14,724 bases of DNA from positions 1-14,724 of the forward strand of contig JAHDGN010000040.1 in the NCBI GenBank assembly GCA_020627645.1, written 5' to 3'. The notes below the pieces were generated by a model. It was given only the letters and a program-made list of their open reading frames with translations, was not told the origin of the DNA and ran no database searches. The position numbers and the translations under genes are program-made. The stretch comes from Akkermansiaceae bacterium. GTDB taxonomy: Bacteria; Verrucomicrobiota; Verrucomicrobiia; Verrucomicrobiales; Akkermansiaceae. Shown one piece after another: positions 7,240 to 13,671 of this stretch. Positions within the stretch are counted from its first letter, which is position 1, and each line of letters starts with the position of its first letter.

Positions 7240-7827
7240 CTACCTGCCCACCAAAAAATCATCCACCACCCCCAACTTCCCACACAACTTCTTAAATTTT
7301 CGATTTAACTTCTGCACCCGAAAATAACTCGAATAATCAGCGATCTTGATCAAATTATTGTTCCCAAAACCATCAATTAAGATCAGATCAAAGCCCCCAT
7401 CCAACTTCCTCCTAAAAAAGACATTCGCCAACCTCAAATCATTCACCACTGCCCGCTCAGCAATCAGCTGAAAATACATCTCCTTTACCTTCCCCAGCAA
7501 AGCTTCCGAGTGATGATCAATTTCAGCCGCCGTAATCGCACTCGCTAGAGCGCCATCCTCATGGCGAACCAACTCATACATAAACCCAGTCCCCAAATTA
7601 CTCTCCACCTCCCCCAAATAACGCGACAGCCAAGGAAGATTCTCCTGATGCTTCTTCAAATATTTAATCTCCCGTCGAATATCATGAATCGCACGCCTCT
7701 TCTTCCCATTCGGAAACTTCACACAAATACCATCATCACCAGGATGACGATAAACCCTTTTCGCAATCCCCCGCCCAATAAAATCCTCCTCGCTAAGATG
7801 AATCGGCTTTGATGAACACACACTCAT
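7240..7827 (-). CDS. YrbL-like (PhoP_reg_YrbL) kinase-fold protein
   Basis: 195 aa from the ATG at 7827; a TTG at 7854 would add nine residues. The protein matches the YrbL family, known in enterobacteria as a PhoP/PmrA-regulated protein of kinase-like fold: IGRGIAKRVYRHPGDDGICVKF (glycine loop and putative K37), then RREIKYLKKHQ (E53), YLGEVESNLGTGFMYELV (hinge), VNDLRLANVFF (catalytic-loop equivalent D130 and N135) and LILIDGFGNN (metal-binding D152). The core residues of a kinase are present in order, so it may be active, but no substrate is established. It lies 27 bp downstream of miaB on the same strand, with no Shine-Dalgarno, and probably shares the miaB transcript. Length is close to the usual 200-210 aa. 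Confidence 0.8.
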   Translation of the reverse strand: MSVCSSKPIHLSEEDFIGRGIAKRVYRHPGDDGICVKFPNGKKRRAIHDIRREIKYLKKHQENLPWLSRYLGEVESNLGTGFMYELVRHEDGALASAITAAEIDHHSEALLGKVKEMYFQLIAERAVVNDLRLANVFFRRKLDGGFDLILIDGFGNNNLIKIADYSSYFRVQKLNRKFKKLCGKLGVVDDFLVGR

Positions 7828-7854
7828 CGATTCGTGAGCTAAATTAATCGACAA

Positions 7855-9285
7855 TCAATGAATCACAGGGGTTCCATACAAGGTATAACCAGTCGAATCC
7901 TCCACCATCACATCCATCACCTCTCCCGTCATCCGCTCCGCATCCCCATCAAAAATCACAATTTTGTTCTGACTCGTTCGCCCGCTCAACCTCTCCTTGT
8001 TGGTCTTACTCGGTCCCTCACACAAAATCTCCTGACGAGTCCCAATTAACTTCGCATTCTTCGCCGTCGTCATCTCTTCCTGGATCCGCAACAAAGCCTG
8101 ATTCCGCTCCTCTTTGACCTTCTCACTCAATTGCCCGTCCATCTCAGCCGCCGGAGTGTCCTTCCTCTTCGAATACCTGAAAATAAAGCTATTATCGAAC
8201 TCCACCTGCTTCATGCAATCGATCGTTGCCTGAAAATCTTCCTCCGTCTCTCCCGGGAACCCGACAATAATATCAGTCGTAATTGCCAAATCCGGCCGCG
8301 CCGCCTTCATCTTCTCACAAATCGTCAAAAATTTCTCATTCTTATACGGCCGCCGCATCAATTTCAAAATCCGGTCACTCCCACTCTGCATCGGAAAATG
8401 AATATGAGAACACAACTTCGGTAAATATTTAAAAGCCTCCACCAAATCATCCCGATACCCAATCGGATGAGGACTCGTAAACCGAATTCTCTTCAAATCC
8501 TCAACCTCATGAACCGCCTCCAATAACTGCACAAACGGAGACTTTCCATCAACCTTCTCAAACTCCGTGCGACCATACAAATTCACAATCTGCCCCAACA
8601 AGGTCACCTCCCTCACCCCCTTGTCCACCAACCGCTTCACCTCATCCACAATATCCCCAATCGGACGCCCCCGCTCCTTACCACGAGTATCAGGCACAAT
8701 ACAAAAGGAACACCTCATATTACACCCCTGCATAATACTCACAAAGGCCGTCGCCTGCTTCGTCTCCTTCGAAACATGGTCTCGAATCGTATTCTGACTC
8801 CCCTTCTCCTCCTCCGTATCCACCATCTTCGCAGAAATCACCTCCTTCCCATTCACCTTCTTCACCTCATCCTCCACCCGCCCAGTCACCATCTCCGCAC
8901 CCACCTCATCCATCCGCTCCTCCAAACGACGCCCTAAGATCCCATCCACGTAGTCGAAAACCCGATGATACTTCTGCGTACCAACCACCAAGTCCAAATG
9001 AGGAATGCGATCAAACAACTCCGCACCACGGCTCTGCGCCATACATCCCATAAACCCATAAACCACATGAGACCGCACATCCCGATACTTACCCATCATC
9101 CCCATTTTCCCCAAAGCCTTCTGCTCCGCCTGATCTCTCACGCTACAAGTATTCACCAAAATCGCATCCGCATCACTCTCATGACCCGTCAACGTATACC
9201 CACGCTCCGCAAACGTCTGAGCAACCTGCTCAGAATCCCTCTCATTCATCTGTCACCCGTAGGTTTTAATAAACACCTTTGGCAT
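7855..9285 (-). CDS. miaB: tRNA-i6A37 methylthiotransferase MiaB, predicted selenoprotein (in-frame TGA = Sec11)
   Basis: MiaB is a radical-SAM enzyme that methylthiolates N6-isopentenyl-A37 of tRNAs. Radical-SAM cysteines are C188, C192, C195 (GCNMRCSFC); auxiliary-cluster ligands are C47 (NTCSVRDQ) and C81 (MGCMAQ); a C-terminal TRAM domain follows (EILCEGPSKTNKERLSGRT). The frame open from ATG 9249 would begin at MNERDSE and lack the invariant N-terminus. Reading on upstream in the same frame gives MPKVFIKTYG-TGA-QMNERDSE from ATG 9285, just after an in-frame TAA: the TGA (9253-9255) replaces the first cluster Cys of the universal TYGCQMN motif. A SECIS-like hairpin starts 18 nt downstream. 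I infer selenocysteine, giving 476 aa. A point mutation or sequence error is the alternative, but would leave an inactive enzyme with an otherwise intact sequence. TGA is a normal stop elsewhere in the window. Start selection is unusual (see 9266-9292). Confidence 0.85.
9216..9234 (-). promoter_or_regulatory. Candidate bacterial SECIS hairpin in miaB
   Basis: On the mRNA (minus) strand a perfect 7-bp stem TCTGAGC/GCTCAGA encloses the loop AGGTT and begins 18 nt after the in-frame TGA (9253-9255). Bacterial SECIS elements lie inside the coding region just after the UGA, with a G among the first two bases of a small apical loop roughly 16-37 nt from the UGA; here the loop starts 25 nt after it and reads A-G-G-U-U. 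It would bind SelB and direct Sec insertion. Confidence 0.7.
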
Positions 9286-9292
9286 CGGACAT
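9266..9292 (-). promoter_or_regulatory. Short upstream ORF overlapping the miaB start
   Basis: The best Shine-Dalgarno ahead of miaB, GGAGG (9302-9306), is 9 nt from an ATG at 9292 that opens only MSDAKGVY-stop in another frame. The MiaB-frame ATG at 9285 is 16 nt from it. Either a small leader ORF overlaps the true start and tunes translation, or one extra base in the sequence near 9275-9280 hides a start reading MSDAKVFIKTYG. Both readings keep the TGA at the same codon. Confidence 0.4.
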
Positions 9293-9580
9293 CCCGCTTA
9301 ACCTCCACCCGCCAATTTGCCAACAACGAAATAACACGAATCCTTCCCACGAGAATGCTCCTTCCCGTCAAATCCCCAAATCGCCCCTAATCGTTCCAGA
9401 TCTCAAAAATTTGTGCAACATAACGCCATCTTCACCCATGAAAATCCCACGTCACTTCAAACCCCTACCCCATCAAAAACTCAACCTCATCTCCCCAAAA
9501 CCCCACCAAACAAACCTCAAGAACGAAATAGAACACTTTTCAAACTTCCCATTTTCCCAATCTCCTTCATCAATCCCTCC
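9286..9580. other. Intergenic region between divergent miaB and the M48 protease gene
   Basis: A 295-bp divergent spacer that should hold both promoters. The plus strand is C/A-rich with no credible ORF or hairpin. On the minus strand TTGCAC (about 9410-9415) is a possible but weak -35 for miaB. A frame open across 9413-9580 into the protease encodes low-complexity Pro/Thr/Lys sequence and is not likely translated. Confidence 0.5.
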
Positions 9581-10840
9581 ATGCCTGAGTTCAACGCACT
9601 CGCTCTCTTTTTAGTCATCGCCCTTTTCCTCCTTTGGAAACTGGATTTCGCGGCCACCATCCTCACCCTCAAAAACCTCAAACCCGAACTCCCAGACGAG
9701 TTTGACGGCATTTGGAACGACGAAAAATACCGCAAGGCCCAAACCTACGAAAAAGCTCAATCCCAATTTTCCATTATCTCCTCAATCACCTCCCTCGGAA
9801 TCCTCCTCACCTTCTGGTTCCTTGGCGGTTTCGGCTGGATCGACTCCTTTACCCAATCCCTCAACTTCTCCCCCGTTCCCACTGGCCTCCTCTTCATCGC
9901 CATCGCCTACGTTGGTTCCTACCTTCTGTCCCTCCCCTTCTCCATCTACAACACCTTCGTCCTCGAAGAAAAATTCGGCTTCAACAAGACCACCCCGAAA
10001 ACCTTCCTCATCGACCAAATCAAATCCCTCATCCTCACCGCCATTCTCGGCGGTGCCATCCTCGCCCTCATCCTCTGGATCTTCGAATCCGTTCCCAACG
10101 CCTGGATCTGGGCCTGGATCAGCTTCACCATCATTCTACTGCTCCTCCAATACCTCATCCCCACCGTCTTTCTCCCGCTCTTCAACAAATTTACCCCACT
10201 CGAAGACGGTGAACTCAAAACCGAGGTCTTCAGAATGGCCGAACAATGTGAATTCCCCCTCACCGAAATCTCCATCATGGACGGCTCCAAACGATCCACC
10301 AAATCCAACGCCTTTTTCACCGGATTCGGCAAAAACAAAAAAATTGCTCTCTACGACACCCTCATCGAAAAACACACCACACCCGAACTGGTCGGCGTCC
10401 TCGCTCACGAGATCGGGCATTTCAAAAAGAAACACATCGTTCAAACGCTCATTCTTACCATCGTCCAATTTGCCATTATCTTCTTCCTCCTCGGCTACGC
10501 CACCACCCCAGAATCAACCTTCGGATCCGCCCTCTATAACGCCTTCGGCATCCAATCAGCTTCCGTAGCCCCTGGACTCGTCCTTTTCATGATTGTCTTC
10601 AAACCCGTCTCATACCTCCTCTCCATCGGCATGAGTATCTTTTCCCGCAAAAACGAATTCGAAGCAGACGAATACGCCACCCGCGCCCAAAACACCCCCA
10701 ACCACCTTATCGACGCTCTCAAAAAACTCTCCGCCAACAACCTCTCCAACCTGACTCCACACCCACTCGAAGTCTTCCTCCACCACTCCCACCCACCCGT
10801 CCTTACCAGAATCAAAGCCATGCGAAAAATCAGCCTGTAA
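9581..10840 (+). CDS. M48 family (Ste24/CAAX protease 1-type) membrane zinc metalloprotease
   Basis: 419 aa from the ATG at 9581, which gives the normal N-terminus (MPEFNALALFLVIALFLLWK); the frame is open upstream to 9413 but encodes junk-like sequence. The layout is that of Ste24/ZMPSTE24: several membrane helices (about 5-20, 63-83, 100-120, 147-168, 176-198, then 287-305 and 329-350), a cytoplasm-facing catalytic domain with LAHEIGH (H276, E277, H280) and the third zinc ligand E359 in NEFEADEYA, with D363. The N-terminal region carries the family's FEEKFGFNKTT-like block (LEEKFGFNKTTPKTF, about 129-141). Bacterial members are thought to act in membrane-protein quality control, since bacteria lack CAAX prenylation. 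Divergent from miaB and without a Shine-Dalgarno. Confidence 0.93.
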   Translation: MPEFNALALFLVIALFLLWKLDFAATILTLKNLKPELPDEFDGIWNDEKYRKAQTYEKAQSQFSIISSITSLGILLTFWFLGGFGWIDSFTQSLNFSPVPTGLLFIAIAYVGSYLLSLPFSIYNTFVLEEKFGFNKTTPKTFLIDQIKSLILTAILGGAILALILWIFESVPNAWIWAWISFTIILLLLQYLIPTVFLPLFNKFTPLEDGELKTEVFRMAEQCEFPLTEISIMDGSKRSTKSNAFFTGFGKNKKIALYDTLIEKHTTPELVGVLAHEIGHFKKKHIVQTLILTIVQFAIIFFLLGYATTPESTFGSALYNAFGIQSASVAPGLVLFMIVFKPVSYLLSIGMSIFSRKNEFEADEYATRAQNTPNHLIDALKKLSANNLSNLTPHPLEVFLHHSHPPVLTRIKAMRKISL

Positions 10841-10952
10841 CTACTCCCCCCCTCAAAGGGCTTAGTCTCTTAAAATCGAAAACCTCCCACATCCTACTTC
10901 GAACAAAGCTGAAAATCCTTTACAAATATTCTAACATGTTATGACATTTAGG

Positions 10953-11759
10953 ATGATGAAAGCACATGCAATGATGGCGCTCTTGGCTGCGTCGGTCCAA
11001 GCGCAAGGAGTGGTGACCCTTCCTCTAGCGTTTAAAGAAAACAACGGAACTGAAGGATACCGCCTGAACACCTTCCTTGACCAAACTGCCAACGCTCCGG
11101 GTGAATGGTATGATGGTCTTAATGGGGCAGTCTACAATGACGTCATCGCCGGCTTCAATATTGGGATGACCATGGAAGCAACTTCAACGTGGTTACCTAC
11201 TACCACAGACCCTAACAGATACTGGCGAGCTGGAACAGACGACGTCTAACTTAAGTCGAGGCGAAAGTGTTGATCTCAAATTTTCTTTCTACGATTTGAC
11301 CTCGGGAACTCCGGTCCCCATCTCAACCGCGACCTTTGGAGATTCCTACGAATTTACCTTCGCCGTTTACGACCTTGATGGAGATAATACCGCAGGAACG
11401 GATACTGTGGTCTCATATGACCATTCATCCTACACCGTCGCGGCCACCAACGCACCGAGAATCCCGATGGTTCAGTGATGATTCAAGCTGATACCACCAA
11501 CACGAACGGGCCTAACCCTCCGACTGCCGGATACGAAATCGGCCTAGCCCTTTTTACCTTTTCGAACGTCTCCGAGGTCAACATGACTTATAGCATTCCT
11601 AATTCGACGACAAATGGTGGAAGAAACTTTGCCCTGGATGGCAACGAAGTCGATTTCCAGCCAGGGACTGAGACCACCACAGTTCAGGTCCCAGAACCAA
11701 CAACCTCGCTGTTAGCAGCTCTGTCCATTCTCGGTCTCGCCATCCGGAGGCGCCGATAA
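10953..11759 (+). pseudogene. PEP-CTERM sorting-domain protein, split by two frameshifts
   Basis: Three frames together make one protein of roughly 268 aa. Segment one (10953 to about 11220) has a short signal peptide (MMKAHAMMALLAASVQAQG) and GTEGYRLNTFLDQTANAPGEWYDG. Segment two (about 11221 to 11450, frame +1) reads TGELEQTTSNLSRGESVDLKFSFYDLTSG and FTFAVYDLDGD, with no ATG needed. Segment three (about 11454 to 11759, original frame) reads ENPDGSVMIQADTT and ends VPEPTTSLLAALSILGLAIRRRR, the PEP-CTERM motif, membrane helix and basic tail recognised by exosortase. One extra base near 11210-11221 and a compensating change near 11450-11456 would restore it. No slippery heptamer is visible, so it is a decayed gene or carries sequencing errors. 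Its G/C balance differs from all neighbours. It was probably a surface or exopolysaccharide-associated protein. Confidence 0.75.
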
Positions 11760-11790
11760 AACATCTTGAGCTTACCAGCCAAATAGCGAC

Positions 11791-11820
11791 AGGGGCGGTC
11801 AAATGGCCGCCCTTACTTTA
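11791..11820 (+). terminator. Terminator after the PEP-CTERM gene
   Basis: A stem of about 10 bp, AGGGGCGGTC (11791-11800) with GGCCGCCCTT (11805-11814), including two G-U pairs, around the loop AAAT, followed by the T-rich ACTTTA. It lies 31 bp after the stop codon. Confidence 0.7.
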
Positions 11821-11946
11821 TCCCTTATTTCAAAAAAACGAGCTGACTGAACTGGTCCCTCGGATTTCGAAAATCACAAGGTAACCATCCAACATCTCCT
11901 CATTTTCTCTTTCCACTCCCGCATTTTCGTTTTTTCATCATCCTTA

Positions 11947-12861
11947 ATGACTACCTCCCCAGCACTTGTTGTCCTCGCCGCCGGAATGGGCTCCCGATAC
12001 GGCGGTCTCAAACAAATGGACCCCATGGGCCCCAATGGGGAAACCGTCCTTGACTACTCAGTCTTCGACGCCATCCGTGCCGGATTTTCCAAAGTCATCT
12101 TTGTCATCCGCGAAGACTTCGCCGAAGCTTTCAAAGCAACGATCGGCGCACGCTTTGCCAACCAAATTCAAGTAGCCTACGCCTTCCAAAACCTCACCGA
12201 CCTCCCCAACGGTTTCACCCCTCCAGAAGACCGCGAAAAACCCTGGGGTACTGCTCACGCCATTCTCGCAGCCCGAAACGAAATCGATCGCCCCTTCGCG
12301 GTCGTCAATGCTGACGACTTCTACGGCTCAGACGCCTATCAAAAAGCGGCCGAATTCCTCCAATCTCCCCCCCCCGGCCTCGCAAAACAACATCACGCCC
12401 TCGTCGGATACCCCATCATCAACACCCTCTCAGACCACGGCTCGGTCAATCGAGGCGTCTGCCAAACCGAAAACGGACTCCTCAAAGGAGTCGAGGAAGT
12501 CATCAACATCTCCCGAACCTCCAGCGGCGACATCGAAGGAACCAACACCTCTGGCAACACTTGCCAAATCGAAGAAAACGTCATCGTCTCCATGAACCTC
12601 TGGGCTTTCCGAGACGGCTACCTTCCCGAACTCCAAAACTATTTTGTCAATTTTCTCAAAGACCACGGCACCGAGCTCAAAAGCGAATGCTACCTTCCCG
12701 CCTCCGTTGACCACCTCGTCCACACTGGCCAAGCCGACTGCCACGTCCTCACCACGACCTCTAACTGGTTCGGCGTCACCTACCCCGACGACAAACCACA
12801 TGTGGTCGAAAACATCCAATCTCTCGTCACCGCCGGTAGCTACCCATCTCCACTCGTCTAA
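11947..12861 (+). CDS. Nucleotidyltransferase (sugar-phosphate NTP transferase type)
   Basis: A 304-aa cytoplasmic enzyme with the Rossmann-like fold of sugar-1-phosphate nucleotidyltransferases. The N-terminal signature LVVLAAGMGSRYGGLKQ (about 7-23) is the nucleotide-binding loop with its basic residues, followed by MGPNGETVLDYSVFDA. KPWGTAHAILAAR (about 99-110) forms the base-recognition segment and VNADDFYG (about 120-127) holds the metal-binding Asp pair. Such enzymes join an NTP to a sugar phosphate with release of pyrophosphate; the nucleotide and sugar cannot be read here, and no polysaccharide genes lie beside it. No Shine-Dalgarno precedes the ATG. It ends 12 bp before fdhD on the same strand, so the two are likely cotranscribed, though no functional link is obvious. 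Confidence 0.85.
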   Translation: MTTSPALVVLAAGMGSRYGGLKQMDPMGPNGETVLDYSVFDAIRAGFSKVIFVIREDFAEAFKATIGARFANQIQVAYAFQNLTDLPNGFTPPEDREKPWGTAHAILAARNEIDRPFAVVNADDFYGSDAYQKAAEFLQSPPPGLAKQHHALVGYPIINTLSDHGSVNRGVCQTENGLLKGVEEVINISRTSSGDIEGTNTSGNTCQIEENVIVSMNLWAFRDGYLPELQNYFVNFLKDHGTELKSECYLPASVDHLVHTGQADCHVLTTTSNWFGVTYPDDKPHVVENIQSLVTAGSYPSPLV

Positions 12862-12873
12862 ATCTTCCACCTA

Positions 12874-13671
12874 ATGCCCCCCGCCTCTCGCCCATACCCC
12901 ATCACCCACATTCGAGAGACCGACCGGGAGAAACGCAACGACCTCGTCGCCGTCGAAGAACCATTGCAAATCATTATCGACGGTCGCCCTCTTGCAGTTC
13001 TCATGCGCACCCCTGGAAACGACCAAGAACTCACCCTAGGCTTCCTCCTAACCGAAGGAATCATCACCGACGCAGCCCAAGTCAAATCCATCGACCTCGA
13101 ATCCCGAGACAACCACGCCCTCGTTTTTCTAGCCGACAATCACCCGTGCGACTGGCAAAAGCTCACTCGACACCTCTTCTCCGCCTCCTCCTGTGGCCTC
13201 TGCGGCAAAGCCACCATCGACGCCATCCTCCAAAACCACCCTCCCATCTCACACCCTCCCAAGATCTCAGAGCACATCATCCGACACGCCCCCGAACAAC
13301 TTCGCTCTGCCCAAGACAACTTCCAATCAACCGGAGGCATCCACGCCTCCGGGATTTTTTCCTTAACCGGTGACCTCCTCATTCTCCACGAGGACATTGG
13401 CCGCCACAACGCTCTCGACAAAGTCATCGGCTCCGCCCTCCAACAAAACCTCGACCTCTCACAAACCTTCCTCCTCCTCTCGGGACGCATCTCATTCGAA
13501 CTCATGCAAAAATCTCTCGCCGCTCGCATCCCCATCATTGCCGGCATCTCCGCCCCTTCATCACTAGCCATCGACTTCGCGAAAAACTCCAATCAAACCC
13601 TCATCGGCTTCCTCCGCCCTCCCACCTTCAACCAGTATACCAACTTCACGATCGGCTCAAGTGATCACTGA
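12874..13671 (+). CDS. fdhD: Formate dehydrogenase accessory sulfurtransferase FdhD
   Basis: 265 aa, full length for FdhD. This protein carries sulfur from the cysteine desulfurase IscS to the molybdenum bis-MGD cofactor, which formate dehydrogenase needs for activity. Visible landmarks are VAVEEPLQIIIDGRPL (about 25-40), the persulfide-carrying pair in SSCGLCGK (C107, C110), TGGIHASGIF (about 153-162) and the highly conserved EDIGRHNALDKVIG (about 173-186). No formate dehydrogenase, MoCo or selenocysteine gene lies in the window, so its client is encoded elsewhere. Many FdhD-dependent formate dehydrogenases are selenoproteins, which fits the predicted Sec-MiaB. It begins 12 bp after the nucleotidyltransferase and overlaps the serpin gene tail to tail by 7 bp. 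Confidence 0.95.
   Translation: MPPASRPYPITHIRETDREKRNDLVAVEEPLQIIIDGRPLAVLMRTPGNDQELTLGFLLTEGIITDAAQVKSIDLESRDNHALVFLADNHPCDWQKLTRHLFSASSCGLCGKATIDAILQNHPPISHPPKISEHIIRHAPEQLRSAQDNFQSTGGIHASGIFSLTGDLLILHEDIGRHNALDKVIGSALQQNLDLSQTFLLLSGRISFELMQKSLAARIPIIAGISAPSSLAIDFAKNSNQTLIGFLRPPTFNQYTNFTIGSSDH

Noticed and set aside
7855..9249. MiaB as an ordinary gene starting at the ATG at 9249
   Set aside because: It would remove the universal N-terminal strand and the first cluster ligand, while those residues are encoded perfectly just upstream in the same frame, interrupted only by TGA.
9253..9255. TGA read as tryptophan under an alternative genetic code
   Set aside because: Several intact genes here (ATPase, fdhD, serpin) end naturally with TGA, tryptophan is encoded by TGG, and the conserved residue at this site is cysteine.
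9413..9580. N-terminal extension of the M48 protease from the ATG at 9413
   Set aside because: The added residues are low-complexity Pro/Thr/Lys/Asn sequence unlike the family, which begins with a membrane helix just after the ATG at 9581.
9712..10568. Long alternative-frame ORFs overlapping the protease
   Set aside because: They are Ser/Pro- or His/Arg-rich shadows produced by the C-rich strand; the protease frame alone carries recognisable motifs.
10850..10862. Terminator after the M48 protease
   Set aside because: The CCCT/AGGG pairing there is only about 4 bp and lacks a T-tract.
11210..11478. Programmed ribosomal frameshifting in the PEP-CTERM gene
   Set aside because: No slippery heptamer, homopolymer or obvious stimulatory hairpin lies at either junction, and two opposite shifts would be needed.
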